The notes under the pieces were generated by a model. The model saw only the letters and a program-made list of their open reading frames with translations. It made no database searches and was not told the origin of the DNA. Shown here one piece after another: positions 1-12,105 of a DNA stretch of 64,000 nucleotides (positions are counted from its first letter, which is position 1; the number at the start of each line of letters is the position of its first letter). The stretch is from Tillandsia leiboldiana. Taxonomy: Eukaryota > Streptophyta > Magnoliopsida > Poales > Bromeliaceae. The translations under genes were made by a program, and so were the position numbers. The stretch spans positions 45,656,977-45,720,976 of the forward strand of contig CM055061.1 in NCBI GenBank assembly GCA_029204045.2, given 5' to 3'.

Positions 1-1011
1 GTATCATGTAATAATCTCACAAAGGAATAAATCATCGGGTCATAATCACCATCCAACTATACATGTCCATACAATCATCAAGTAGTACCCGCACATAAGA
101 TATATCATATTGTCCTATAGAATAACCATACCATTATTCGGAGAGGGCAAACTGCCCATCCAATCACTAACCGCGACATTCGTGCATCCGGAGTGCCACG
201 TCACCCACAATATCCCTTAATGTGATATAACATAACAATAACAATTTATGCAACCAAGAGGTTCTAAGGGTGTACCCACCTGAAATGGAGATAAACGACC
301 GCGTTCGTGACCCTCATAAGCATTCAAAACCTTACGCAGGCCTAAGAAAAAACCAGATAAACAAATCAACATTTTACCCCAAAACGGCAAAATCAGTGGT
401 CCTGACTACTGAATAAAAAATCCCTTCTATCTGAAAATCGAAACTGCCTCCGTTGTCCCGATTGTCGCACCGATCGAAATCCGATCAAAATAATTCCCCG
501 AACAATTTTATCATTGTTCGAATATGGACAAACAGCCCACCGGACCTCATACCGCGACAACCGGTCACCCAGAAGGTAAAATACTCTAGCTATACCCCTA
601 ACATCAAAAGATAGGAAAAATCGTACAAAAACCCGAAATTACCGAAAAAGGGGATTCTACAGGTGTACCGAAAATAACAGATAAAATCCCGGTGGCGAAA
701 CAAAAGACCGGACTTAAAAACGGTACCCCGTTATCCCAAAATAACAAGCCGATGACAAACTCCGCGTCCAAAAATCTCTCCGGTCGCAAAACCGTACCTC
801 CGACGCGATCCAACCGTCGACGGGGCAACGGACGGAAAACCGGCTCCTACCGTTGCCTTGACGAAGCCTGCGTCGGAAAATGACCAAGCGAAGGGTTACC
901 TGACGGCAAACGAAATCGCTGCGTCAGGCGGACTGCACCATCAAGCGGACTCCATCGTCAAGCCAACTGCACCGTCAGCGGATTGCACCGAGCGGACTGC
1001 ACCGTCAGCGG

Positions 1012-1210
1012 ACTGCACCGTCAAGCCAAAAACCGTCGACAAATACGCCAAGTAAAACCGTCAAACCAAAAACTGTCGAGCCAAAAACTGTCGACGAATA
1101 CGCCAAGTAAAATCGTCAAACCAAAAACCGTCAAGCCAAAAACCGTCGACGAATACGCCAAGTAAAACCGTCAAACCAAAAACTGTCAAGCCAAAAACCA
1201 TCGAGCCAAG
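1012..1210. repeat. 55-bp tandem repeat, about 3.5 copies
   Basis: The phrase aatacgccaagtaaaa recurs at about 1042, 1097 and 1152, a 55-bp period. Each unit also carries variants of aaccgtcaaaccaaaaactgtc. Confidence 0.85.
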
Positions 1211-1424
1211 CTGTTGACGGCAGTGGCTTGACCCGCGCGGACACTAGCTGCGCAGGCTGTGCGACGGTGTAGGTTCCGCGGCGGCACGGGTTGCGGGGAG
1301 GCGCAGGCTGCAAGGGCGCGCAGGCGGCGGCCTGACAGCAGCACGCGGCGCGGCCCCGGGCAGCATCATGGTGCAAGCCTGGCAGCGGCGCAAGCAGCAG
1401 TGCACGCGGGCGCAAGCAGCAGCG

Positions 1425-1735
1425 GCGGCGGCGGCTAGGGCATCTAGCGGCGGCGGCTAGCGCATCCAGCGGCGGCGGCGGCTAGGGCATCCAGCGGCGG
1501 CGGCGGCTAGGGCATCCAGTGGGCGGCTACGGTTGGGCAAACGCGGGCGGCTGCGCTAGGGCACACGCGGTAGCGATGGCTGTGCAAGCGGGCGTGCGCG
1601 CCTGCGTGTCCCGCGGCACGCGTGGCTGTGGCCTCGTAGCGCGCGCGTGGCTGCGGCCTGGCAGCGCGCGCGGCGGTGCGGTCTGGCAGCGCGCGCGGCG
1701 GTGCGGCCTGGCAGTGCGCGCTGCGGTGTCGGCGC
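1425..1735. repeat. GC-rich minisatellites
   Basis: About four copies of a roughly 28-bp unit (gcggcggcggctagggcatc plus a few bases) lie at 1425-1520. Repeats of gcgcgcggcggtgcgg(t/c)ctggca follow at 1640-1720. No coding function is supported. Confidence 0.75.
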
Positions 1736-1914
1736 AGACTAACTCCGCACGCGGCGGCGGCGCGGCCTTAGCATACGCGCGATGACGGCACGGGTGCGAG
1801 GCGTCAAGTGACAAGGCATGGCGGCGGCGGCCATGCTACAAGGGCAACGGTGGCGCGGGCTTGCATACCGTCAAACGACTCCGCCTAGCCAAAACTGCCA
1901 ACCAAAACCGCCAA

Positions 1915-2215
1915 GCAAACGAAGACCGCGACCAACCCAACGAACGAAATCCTACGATCCAAACCAACGAAGGAAAACCATCAAACGAAAACAACGATCA
2001 AACCGACGAACAAAAGCCAACGATCAAACCAACGAACAAAACCAACGAACGAAATCCTACGATCAAAACCAACGAACGAAAACCATCGAACGAAACCAAC
2101 GATCAAACCGACGAACGAAAGCCAACGATCAAACCAATGAACAAAACCAACGATCAATCCAACGAACAAAACCAATGAACGAAACCCATCGAACGAAACA
2201 AACGATCCAAAACAA
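1915..2215. repeat. Short-period tandem repeat (aaccaacgaacgaaa type)
   Basis: A run of degenerate 12- to 16-bp units built from aaaccaacgaacg, aaaccatcgaacg and caacgatcaaacc. It leaves open frames of low-complexity protein on both strands, which I do not treat as genes. Confidence 0.85.
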
Positions 2216-2554
2216 CAAAAGCGAAATAATGATCGCTAACCTTGCTCCGACGGAGAAGACGACGTGATCCTGATTTCTGCATACGGTGGTGCTTCTTGAT
2301 CCGCTCCCCAGTATCGACGATGCTTTCGTGTTAAGGAATTTGTTTTGGCATATTTCGTGATGTGATTAAGTCTTGAAGATTGAAGATGAAGATGTTAGGA
2401 TCATATACCTCAATCTCAAGAAAGAAGAATTCAAAAGGGTCAGGTACGTTTAACTAAACAATCTTGGTGATCCGAATACTTCTTATTGTGTAGAAACACT
2501 TGGATGGGTTTTTAATTGCATAAAAAATCAAGAAACTGGACTGTTATATATTCA

Positions 2555-2790
2555 GGATCCGGATCAGGGTACTATAGTTCGGACCCCGAACGTAGGTAGG
2601 TTCATGCGCAAATCCAGTCCGGAACACCCTTGGTTCAGTCCGGACCCCGAACGAGGATTCTGTAGAAATCTCATGAACAGTCCGGACCGTGGTTATTTCA
2701 GTCCGGACCCCGAACCCTATTTTTTCAGGAATTCTCTGAAAAACAACGACAGTCCGGATCAAGCCAAATCCAGTCTGGACCGTCGTGCGG
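2555..2790 (+). promoter_or_regulatory. U3 palindrome array, GTCCGGAC type (element C)
   Basis: Repeated CAGTCCGGACCCCGAAC-like units, plus one GATCCGGATC near 2556. The commonest core, GTCCGGAC, is a perfect 8-bp palindrome. The array ends about 60 bp upstream of TATAAGTA. The other Sirevirus LTRs here have the same layout with other outer bases. Confidence 0.7.
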
Positions 2791-3169
2791 GAAAAATTCT
2801 GTTACAGTCAGTTTTTTATTCTTATCCTCTTCCAATGGTTTCTAACCTATAAGTAAACCCTAATTTCATTGTTTAGGGTAATCCACTATAAGTTGTTTAT
2901 TCCGTACATGAACGAGGAAAATTAACGGAGAAAAACTTATAAAAATTCACATATAGAGAAGAAAGGAAATAACTAGATTTATTCTATATTTCTTCATCTA
3001 TATTGATTAATTTGATTCTAGGATTTTAAACTCAGATTTCGAGTAGAATCAAATTAATGAATTCACGTGGCGGTATTTCCGACTTAGATGGTATTTCTGA
3101 TCTATCTTTGATCTAAGTATTCGGCGGATTTTCACCACCAACAAAACAACGATTTTTCCAAAAATCGGC

Positions 3170-3345
3170 GCATGGATTCACGTGGCCTTGTGGATTCAAG
3201 GTGCTACTGCTCTCGTGGATTCGGAGCGAGGTACGTTCGTGTGATCGAGACGTACTACTTGGTGGAGACCGTGGATTCGGTCAGACGTCGTGGATTCGAC
3301 GTTGGACGCCGTGGATTCGGCGTTGGACGCAAATCGTGGATTCGA
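3170..3345 (+). repeat. Leader hairpin array with constant TGGATT loop (element C)
   Basis: Seven copies of TGGATT, most flanked by inverted arms that differ from copy to copy: CCTTG/CAAGG, GACCG/CGGTC, ACGTCG/CGACGT, ACGCCG/CGGCGT, and GCTC-t-CG/CGGAGC with a one-base bulge. The first (near 3173) and last (near 3337) copies pair poorly. The array lies about 320 nt downstream of the TATA-like box, so it should be in the RNA leader. Confidence 0.75.
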
Positions 3346-3682
3346 GGCGCGTTGCGGAGCGAGCCGAGAAGATCAATTCGGAGCGTATGGAAAAAGGATG
3401 AGTCATGTGTGAGTACGGTATATCACCTTTGTACGTGTTTAATCTTAGTTGATTTCACCGTGTGATCGGTCCCGTGGTTTTTTTTTACTCCTGGTTTTGG
3501 AGTTTTTCCACGTAAAATCTTGCGTATTATTTTCATTTCCGCATTGGGTTTTATTACGCAAAGATTTTTGAGTGTTTATTGTTTACACCTATTCACCCCC
3601 CTCTAGGTATTTTTTCTCCTATTTAGATCCATATAGTTATAACCCAACAAGTGGTATCAGAGAGGGAATAGGGTTGTAAACA

Positions 3683-5706
3683 ATGGTTGAAGGTGGAAAC
3701 ATCAACAGACCACCGTTCTTCGATGGAACAAACTATGCCTACTGGAAAGTACGGATGAGAGCATTTTTAATTTCCATCGATGAACGGGTGTGGCAATCAA
3801 TCGAGTTTGGATGGTCAAATCCGACTGAAATTGTTGCTGATGTTCGCACCATCAAACCTAGGTCGAAATGGACCAAGGAAGAAAGTGATGCATCTTCTTA
3901 CAACGGCAAGGTAATTAACGCCTTATTTAATACTTTGTCACAAACTGAATTCTCTCGCGTCTCGGCATGTGAGACTGCGAAAGAAATCTGGGATGTTCTA
4001 CAATTTACACATGAGGAACAAGCCTTGTGAAGATTCAAAAACTGCAAATGCTTACGAGCAAATTTGAATCAATTTTTATGGTAGAAAATGAATCCTTCAC
4101 AGATTATTATACACGATTGCAAGACATCGTAAATACATGTGCTAACTTGGGAGAGAAAATTCTAGAATCTAAAGTTGTAAGAAAGATTTTAAGGACTTTT
4201 CCTGAAAGATTTCGCCCTAAGGTTGCGGCCATTGAAATAGTTAAACACCCGGACGAAATCAAAGTAGAAGAATTAGTTGGTGCACTTCAAACTTATGAAA
4301 TGACATTTCCTACTAACAATTCTTCTGGAAAGCCATCTTCTTCTAAGTCTTCAGGTTTTGCGTTGAAAACAAGAAAAGAAGAAGACACGGATTCATCCTC
4401 CTCAGACGATGATGAGAATTTATCAATGGAGGATTTCGAGAAGCAACTTGCGCTCTTGACAAAGAAATTTCGCCGAAACTTTCGAAAGGGTAATTCAAGC
4501 AAAACTCCATCCTTCGTAAAGTCGAAGAAAGGCAAAGGAACTTCAAGGTTTAAGTCAAGAAAGCAAGAGAGTTTTTCAAATGACAAGAAAAACTCGGAGG
4601 GACAAATCCAATGCTTCAAGTGCCGAGGTTACGGTCACATCTCAACGGAGTGTCCCAATAAGAATCCGTCAAAGAAGAAGGCGATGCAAGCCGTCACTTG
4701 GGATGACACCTCAGCGTCAAATGAGTCATCTTCCAGTGATGAAGAAAACAACGCAACGGCATTCCACGCGTCCACAACTTCACCTTACGTGTGCTTTATG
4801 GCAAGTACATCCGGTTCATTATCCAACTCCTCCCAGGTTGAACAAACTGCAACGGACGATGAGTCGAGTAATTCCGAAGGTGAAGACTTTGCTTTTGCCT
4901 ACCATAAACTTTTAAAGGATTCAAAGAAATTGGCAAAGCAAAACAAGGGTTTGAGAAGAAGATTGCAGGATCTCGAAGAAGAAGCAAAAAGGGCAACTTC
5001 TTTCTCAAACGCTCTTGAAGTGGAAAGGGATAACTTGCTCAAAGTAAATGTTTTCTTTCAAGAGAAAAATGAGCATTTCGAGAAGGAACACATCAAGTTG
5101 GTGGATAAAGCTAATTACTTCTTGAAGCTCTACTCCGAGGCTCGACAAGAAAAGATGGAGATGACGAAGACCATTTTCCAACTTAAGGATGATTTGAAGC
5201 GATTTTCTTCGGGAAGGAGCAAGTTGGATAAGATGCTTGGTCTTGGTCAAACGAACCGTTTCGGCCTTGGATACAATCAAACTGGAGACAGTCCTAGTTC
5301 GAGTGGAACAGTTTTTGTGCCCCAGTCGGCGTCTCCTCCTCCGACGACGGAATTCACTGCATACAACGACAACAAGCCTACCTCACCTACTTCGGGTTCA
5401 TCAAGTACAAAGGTATGTTTTCGTTGTGGTTTTGCAGGGCACGTAAGAGAAAATTGCAAGATTGGAGCGAAACGATCAAATCAAGCACCTCTTGCAACAA
5501 CTATCAACAAGGTCATTCCCCGGAAATCAAAGGAGAATTTTTCAAAGGAAAAGAACCTTGGTAGTTCACCCCTCAAGATGACGTCATCAATGAAAAGCAA
5601 TCAATCAAACAAGACACTTTCACCAAGGAGAATCACTTCACAATCATTGCCGACGCATTCCAAAAAGGTTTGGATGCGCAAAGGTGAATTCTTCCCTTGT
5701 CTTTGA
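3683..5706 (+). pseudogene. Copia gag (element C), frameshifted
   Basis: Gag is the capsid/nucleocapsid protein that packages element RNA. The first segment (3683 to about 4018) has the Copia gag N-terminus around the phrase FDGTNYAYWKVRMRAF. Relative to the gags of A and B, one base is missing near 4018, just after cacatgagg, so the rest runs in another frame (4027-5706). That part holds an acidic Ser-rich stretch, a CCHC zinc knuckle CFKCRGYGHISTEC at 4612-4653, a long charged coiled coil (about 4890-5220, heptads rich in K/E/L) and a second knuckle CFRCGFAGHVRENC at 5416-5457. The extended coiled-coil gag fits Sireviruses. It ends KGEFFPCL, close to the gag ends of F, A and B. The start at 3683 is the first ATG after the primer-binding site and aligns with the other copies. 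Confidence 0.9.
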
Positions 5707-5761
5707 CTTTTCTGCGACTTAATGTCTTGTAACTTATGTAACTAATAAGGACCGTTTATTT

Positions 5762-8533
5762 TTGAAAGGGGTTAGATCTAAAAATAATTGCTATGTAGTT
5801 CCAAACAAAATTTCTGAACATTGTAACCTAGTTTCTTTAGATAATGAAACTCTTTGGCATGAAAGACTAGGTCACATAAATTTTAAGGAACTAGCAAGGA
5901 TTTCTAATAAAGACGTGGTTAAGGGGGTTCCTAAACTATCTTTTCAAAAAAATATTGTGTGTGGAGGTTGTCAAAAGGGAAAACAATCAAGGGCCGTGCA
6001 TAAGAACTTGAACCACGTTGGTACCAAACGGCCTTTAGAATTACTGCACATGGACTTAATGGGGCCGACTCGTCAACTAAGTTTGGGAGGTAAATGGTAC
6101 ATTTTTCTTTTGGTTGATGATTTCTCTAGATATTCATGGGTAACATTTTTAAAAGAGAAAGCGGATACTTTCGATTCTTTTCATGAGATTTGTCATCGTG
6201 TTATGATTGAGAGAAATGAAAGGATCGTTCGTGTTCGAAGTGATAGAGGTGGAGAATTTGTAAATTCTAAATTTATTGATTTTTGCACTTCCAATGGCAT
6301 AAAACATGAATTCTCTGCACCCTATACACCTCAGCAGAATGGTGTAGTTGAGCGCAAAATCAGGGTAGTACAAGAGATGGCGTAGGTTATGCTTCACAGC
6401 CGGAAACTCCCGTTACATTTTTGGGCTGAAGCAGTTAACACCGTCGTCTACGTAATCAATCGTGTGTATTTGCGCCCGGGAACTTTAAATACACCATATG
6501 AGCTATGGTTTTGTAGAAAACCAAATATCAAATATTTTCGAATCTTTGGGAGTCGCTGTTACATTTTACGTCATCGCGAAAATCTTAGAAAATTTGACTC
6601 TCGAAGTGAAGAAGGAATTTTCATGGGTTATTCTACAAATAGTAGAGCATATCGGGTATTTAACCTCGAATCTAAAACGATGGTAGAATCTTTTAATGTT
6701 AAAGTAGATGAAGCTTTTCATTTTGCATCTGATAAATCTACCCCTGATATGTCTCTTGATGATGATACTCCTGTAAATGCATCTTCTCATAATAATTCTT
6801 CCGATAATGTTGATGCATCTAATGGTTCTTCCAGTTTATCTGATATGCAGGAATCATCACACATACCTTCGAGTACTCCGTTACCTCAAACGCTACGTAT
6901 CTCCAAGGATCATCCAGAATCAAACATTATTGGAGACCCACAAGAAGGAGTCAGGACTCGGAGACAATTGGTTTGTGGAGTTGCGTGTTACGTCTCCATG
7001 ATAGAACCAAAGAACGTCGATGAAGCTCTTCAAGATGATTACTGGATTGAAGCAATGCAGGAAGAGCTCCATCAGTTCAAAAGAAACAAAGTCTGGGAAT
7101 CAACGAAGCCTCCGAAGCAACACAACATAATTGGTACTAAGTGGATTTTCAAGAACAAGAAAAACGAGGATGGTACCATTATCAGGAACAAAGCACGCCT
7201 AGTTGCTCAGGGCTATTCACAAATTGAAGGTATAGACTTTGATGAGACGTTCGTCCCAGTAGCTCGTCTCGAGTCAATTCGCATCCTTTTTGCGATTACT
7301 TGTCATTTCAAAATTAAGCTTTTTCAAATGGACGTTAAGAACGTATTTTTAAATAGATTTTTAAATGAGGAAGTTTATGTGGCTCAACCGAAAGGTTTCA
7401 TTGATCATAAACTACCTAACCATGTTTTTCGATTGAAAAAGGCTCTTTATGGTCTAAAACAAGCACTGCGAGCATGGTATGAAAGGTTGACAAAGCACCT
7501 TTTGGAAAAGGGCTACACTCGAGGGGGAGCGGATCGGACACTCTTTGTGAAGCATTTTCAGGATAACTTTATTGTGGCACAAATCTATGTCGATGACATT
7601 GTATTTGGAGCAACAAGAAACAACGATGCTTCAAAATTCGCGGAAACCATGAAAAGCGAATTTGAGATGTCCATGATGGGCGAACTAACTTATTTCCTTG
7701 GATTGCAAGTCAAACAAAATGAAGAAGGCATTCATCTGTGCCAATCCAAGTATGCAAAGGAGTTGGTCAAGAAGTTTGGATTAGAAAACTCTAAAGACTT
7801 TCCGACTCCAATGGGAACTAGCAATAAGGGATTAGGAAGTGAATCTCTAAGTGAAAGTGTAGACGAGAAGCTTTATCGCAACATGATTGGAAGTCTACTC
7901 TATCTCACGGCTAGTCGCCCGGATATATCCTTTAGTGTTGGGATCTGCGCGAGATATCAATCAGCACCAAAGGAGGTTCACCTGAAAGCAGTGAAAAGGA
8001 TCATCCGGTACGTCAAAGGAACATTGAATTTTGGAATTTGGTATCCTATGGGCACAACTCTCGACATAATAGGATACTCAGATGCCGATTGGGCTGGATC
8101 GGTGGATGATCGGAAGAGTACGAGTGGTGCATGTTTTTATCTTGGCCATTGCCTTGTTGCATGGCATAGTAAAAAGCAAAACTGCATTGCACTCTCGACT
8201 GCCGAAGCGGAATACATTTCAGCAGGAAGTTGTTCAACACAATTAATTTGGATGAAAAGCATTTTGAGCGACTTCCGAATTTCTACGTCTTCGGTAACTA
8301 TTCTTTGTGACAACACTAGTGCTATAAATATTTCTAAAAATCCTGTGTTGCACTCAAGAACTAAACACATTGAACTTAGATATCATTTTCTAAGGGAACT
8401 AGTTGAATCGAGTATTCTTCGAATATCTTATATTTCAACTGAGGATCAATTAGCCGACATTTTAACAAAACCTTTGGATCAAAAATATTTTATTCACTTG
8501 CGTAAAGCAATTGGAATGCTTTCTTTGAAATAA
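5762..8533 (+). pseudogene. Copia pol (element C): pre-integrase, integrase, RT, RNase H
   Basis: Pol normally supplies protease, integrase, reverse transcriptase and RNase H. Here the frame opens directly in the pre-integrase region (LWHERLGH with the CGGCQKGK zinc motif). The integrase core has its D-D-E residues in HMDLMGP (D at 6053-6055), RSDRGGEF (D at 6242-6244) and GVVERK (E at 6350-6352). RT has YVDD at 7586-7597, and RNase H follows with YSDADWAG and STAEAEY. A TAG at 6383-6385 interrupts integrase, and the frame resumes directly after it. In the RT region, DVKNVFLNRFL differs from element F's DVKSAFLNGFL. Only about 55 bp separate the gag stop from this frame, so no aspartic protease (no D-S/T-G motif) is encoded. 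Confidence 0.9.
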
Positions 8534-9515
8534 CACTTTTTGAAACCATTGCTTAGGTTAGATTTTGTTGTGTGTTTGTGTTCTTTATCTATGCTTGTAC
8601 ATAAAATATTAATTGAGCATTAGTATAATTGACTTTACTTGCATCCTTTCATATTTTTGAGAAATTTATTATGGTTTGAATATCATGATAATTCATTTGA
8701 TGCAATAATCTTTTATATCAATTAGTTCATTTTTAATTGATCAAAGTCAATTCCTGTAGTAATCCGGATATTTTATTTTTAATAAATAAAATAAAAGTGA
8801 GATTTTTAGCTTGAGTTGCGTTCAAAAAGTTTAATTTGATCTACTCGATCAATTGCCTAAGTGCAAGTTGCACGAATTACGAGATAAAAAGGCTAACTTT
8901 TAATCCGGACATGATTTTGAAAATCCGAGTTGACCGTTGTGATCGTCTCGTCGAACCGAGCGATTTTCATATTCAGTACTTTTCAATCCGACGGTCGGAT
9001 CTTCCAGAAAAAAATAAAAGAAGCGGGCAAATTGGGAATTAATGGAACAGTGACTCACTGTGCACGGTGCTTTAAGTGAGCACTGTTCATGAACAGTAAA
9101 CCCAATTTCGGGTCCCGTCGATTGCAACATGGACCATTCCCCTGTTCGGAACCCGAATCCAGTGATCCAGGTAGTCGTTTTGATTGGCCTCGTCGTTCCG
9201 GACGCAATGGCGCAGACGAAAACCTCGTTTGACGACCCCTGGAATTTTTAAAAGCATAAAAACTGTGATTTTGGACAGTTTTTATGGACCCAAAAATTAT
9301 CCGGACACCGTGTCAGAAAATAAAAATCACCATCTTAAAGGTTTCGACGTGCCGGACGCGCTGGCGCAATCCGTTTCGTTCTGACGAGCGGAACGCCTCG
9401 AAAAGCGAAAAGTATCAGTTAAGGAGGGTCTTTTTTCAAATTTATTTATTGAGGAGGGGTTTATGTGCAAAAAGGCATTCACGGGACAAATGACTAACTT
9501 GTAAAGGACTGATAA

Positions 9516-9538
9516 TGGGGGGGGGGGGGGGGGGGCTT
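9516..9538. repeat. Poly-G tract
   Basis: An almost pure run of G, 20 or more bases, a possible assembly weak point. Confidence 0.9.
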
Positions 9539-9715
9539 AATGCAAAATATGCATCCATGCATGCAACCGCATGCAGGGAGCCACGCGCGGCTCCTCGTTG
9601 CCCCACCCGCGCGTGAGACTCCTTTAATGCCTCTCGAAGCTTCCTCATCCCTCTCTTCATCTCCCCCACAACCCAGCCGCACCACCACCATCTCTTTTTT
9701 TTCACCTCCCAAGCA

Positions 9716-9718
<3 letters not shown>

Positions 9719-9762
<44 letters not shown>
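9719..9762. repeat. (GA)n microsatellite
   Basis: GA repeats inside the Gypsy LTR. Element D has the corresponding (CT)n at 58660-58684 on the other strand, so the tract is an old part of the family. Confidence 0.9.
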
Positions 9763-11330
9763 GGCCACCTGAGTGGTTTCCTCTCGGGTTGGAGTGAACC
9801 CAAGCAGCAAGGGTCTGTGGTGGGCTCAAGACTCAACCTGTGGACTCCTCCGAAGTCCCGCATCCGAGCCCTGTGCACCTCGGCACCCGCGGTCGCCGCA
9901 CGTAGCCGCGCCGCCAAGCCTCGAACCGGGCTTCTTTCTACTTCGCCGGAGGAGCTTTTTCCGACGCCGCTGCTCGCTCCCGACCCACGCTACCACTGCA
10001 GGGAGGTCCATAGCAGCGAGCAAAGCGCTCTGGTCCAAGTCGCAGAGTCCCGTTTGCGCCCGGCCGAAATCCGCCATTAACGGGCCTTTTTCCGGCGATC
10101 TCCGTTTCCGGCCAACCGGGGCTTCCGCGAGCTGGGCAACCGACCCAGTTGCACCACTTTGCAACCGGGCCCGAGCTCCACCACCACGCGTCGCCGGCGT
10201 GTCCCGCCGCCGGCAAGCCACCCAGGTGGGCTCTACATGTTCTAAGCAAGCTTCCTATCGTGCTGGTTAGGTCAAGTTGCCTTCGAAAGGAAAGTTGGGC
10301 CATCCTTGTAGAGTGCACCATTGAAGCTACCCGAGCTTCATCACCTCCGGCCGCCGTCGCCTCCGGTTGCCGGCTAACCCCTCAGGTAAACCCTAAACTC
10401 TGTAGGCTAGCTTCCCTTCCATTTTATAAGGCCTGGGATCTTCTCTTTGCTGAGAATAATTCGGATAAAAGCTAGGTTAGTTGGTTTTAAATTATGCATA
10501 CCACTTGTTCGATAAAATGCCCCAATGAGATTTTAGTGGGATTTAGGGTTTGAGCACAATATGAAAGTTATCCAGAATCATCCCCTGAGCTCCGTGCTCA
10601 CTTCAGATCAAATGGGATCTGAGTGGATGTGTTGTGGGGCTTTGTCAAACTGTTAGAGAGCAAGGATCATGGATCTGGTTGATCCATCACTTTTGGACTA
10701 AAAGTAAGGTGAGCATTGGTATCCTGGCACTGTCCAGAGTCACTTTCATATACAAAGTTCGTCTGTTTGACGATCGGATTAAAAGATGTAGAGAAATCAA
10801 CCTTTTTAAGTAATATTGGAACAAAACTAAGTTTCGGGCTGTTAGCGAAGCCGCGATAGTGTGCCCTAGGCTAATTTGGGGTCACTGGACGCGATGCTCG
10901 CGTTAGATTTGGTGTTTGAAGCCTCGAAGAAACAAAAATGCAATTTGGCTATGTTAGAGAAGAATTTTATGGGCCAAAGTTTTCCTCGGGTCTCGTGCTG
11001 CTCCCAAATGGTAAGCACGAGCTTCGTCATGTCATAACGGACACGCTGAAACTTACGGCGCTGTCATCGGACTTCTGGTTTGAAAGAACGAGCGAAAACA
11101 ACGCTCAAATGACGCTAAAAAAAAATGGGAATTCTAAAAACCCTAGGGGTCTAAATGCAATTTTGGCACTGCATACAGTTTAGAACAGTATGTAATTGAT
11201 TCCTAAGCTTTTCGTTAGGAATCCAACGGCTCCCGTTGAGCGGAAATCGGATAACGATCCGGAAATCGGCGAAATCGTCGATTTAGCGGTATCCGGGTGG
11301 CAATCGCGTAATTTGAGAAATTACGGCGGT

Positions 11331-11465
11331 TTCACCAAGCCGACTGTTGAGTCCCAGTAGAATCTGGTTGAGCCAGCGGCTAAGTTTGAAAGCCTGGATC
11401 TCCCGGAAATCCAAAAGGAATCCCCGGGAGGGGCGATTTGGTAATTTTACCAAAAAGGGAATATA

Positions 11466-11533
<68 letters not shown>

Positions 11534-11824
11534 CAATCCTTTTATTAGAAAAAAATTCAAACAACAAACAAATAAAACTGTCAAATAGCGTGTCGCGTAT
11601 TTAGTTCATATTTCGACAAAACAACTTATGTGACTCGCCATATCTAAAGAGGTGGGGGTGGGTGGCATTTTTGTCCAAATACATAAAATTTTTATCAAAT
11701 GTATAAAGTTGATCCGATTTTGAAAAATTTTAAAATCGATAGATTTTTTTTTTCTTTTATGTAAATTGGCCAAAAAATTCTTCTCTTCTAAAATTTCCAT
11801 TTTCCAATCGGTTAATATACTACT
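11331..11824. other. Unassigned AT-rich interval
   Basis: Contains a long (TA)n microsatellite (about 11467-11532) and AT-rich DNA. I see no gene or element boundary up to the Pack-MULE target duplication at 11816-11824. Confidence 0.5.
11467..11532. repeat. (TA)n microsatellite
   Basis: More than 30 uninterrupted TA units. Confidence 0.95.
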
Positions 11825-12026
11825 GGGCTTTTTTTAAAATTGACCCTATAAAAATTTAAATTTTTGAAAATAGCCCTGCAAAATTTATATTTGCAAAAAT
11901 GGCCCTCTTCCTGCCACGTCAGCATCCACGTCAGCCGGGTCCGCCACGTCAGCCGGGTCCGCCACGTCAGCTCGCCACAGCCGCTGGCCCGCGGGGGAGT
12001 TACTGAAACACGCAGGTAGAACCTGT

Positions 12027-12067
12027 GTGTTCTAAACACGCAGGCTCAGCCTGCGTGTTTAGAACAC
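12027..12067. repeat. Perfect palindrome in left TIR
   Basis: Two 20-bp complementary arms (12027-12046 and 12048-12067) around a single C. The arms begin GTGTTCTAAACACG. The right TIR has the matching palindrome at 13151-13195. Confidence 0.9.
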
Positions 12068-12105
12068 GCAGGCTCAGGCTGCGTGTCCCTAATAGAGGTC
12101 AGAAC

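Larger units (their letters stand above)
1..2328 (-). mobile_element. Gypsy LTR-like sequence (remnant)
   Basis: No gene is visible. The order of motifs resembles the minus-oriented Gypsy LTR at 21906-24620: a phrase like acccacctgaaatgg near 275, then runs of ccaaaacgg, then GC-rich leader-like DNA, then a segment reading gagaagacgacg close to the right edge. I infer an old LTR of a long-LTR chromovirus-type family. The left end lies outside the window. The right end at 2328 is set by the start of Copia element C. The short open frames here come from minisatellites and have no recognisable domain. Confidence 0.4.
2329..3649 (+). repeat. 5' LTR of element C
   Basis: 1321 bp, starting TGTTAAGG and ending ACCCAACA directly before the primer-binding site. 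It holds a CCGG-palindrome array (about 2555-2790), a TATA-like box TATAAGTA at 2848-2855 and a hairpin array (3172-3345). Its end region, reading caccccc then tctagg, matches the ends of the other Copia LTRs here. Confidence 0.88.
2329..8754 (+). mobile_element. Copia element C (Sirevirus-like), 3'-truncated
   Basis: Order on the plus strand: 5' LTR 2329-3649, primer-binding site tggtatcag from 3652 (initiator-Met type), gag, then pol with integrase, RT and RNase H. The first bases, tgttaaggaattt, match the tgttacgg(c/a)attt start of the other Sirevirus LTRs in the window. About 220 bp after the pol stop, at 8755, a Gypsy LTR begins. No extra 3' ORF, polypurine tract or 3' LTR of C was found downstream. 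Gag is frameshifted, pol has an in-frame stop and there is no protease, so this copy is dead. Confidence 0.9.
8755..11330 (+). mobile_element. Gypsy LTR fragment, same superfamily as element D
   Basis: Starts TGTAGTAATCC at 8755, matching the minus-strand start of D's LTR (TGTAGTAATC, ending at 59568). Collinear inverted similarity to D continues: the phrase atccgacggtcggatcttcc (8988-9007), a GA microsatellite, GC-rich leader DNA, then agatcaaatgggatct-like and gaacgagcgaaaac phrases. Similarity fades after about 11200, and the expected LTR end (…gggcgtgaca) is absent. The five bases before it, attcc, would be the target duplication, but no right copy was found. Confidence 0.7.

Noticed and set aside
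1818..2267. 149-codon frame made of Gln/Asn/Arg/Thr/Lys
   Set aside because: Translation of a short-period tandem repeat. All frames are similarly open.
9773..10270. 165-codon frame in the Gypsy LTR
   Set aside because: Lies in leader-like GC-rich LTR DNA, has no domain, and competing frames on both strands are equally long.
8755..11330. Continuation of Copia element C beyond 8755
   Set aside because: The sequence from TGTAGTAATCC onward matches Gypsy LTR D in inverted orientation, not the 3' parts of F, A or B.
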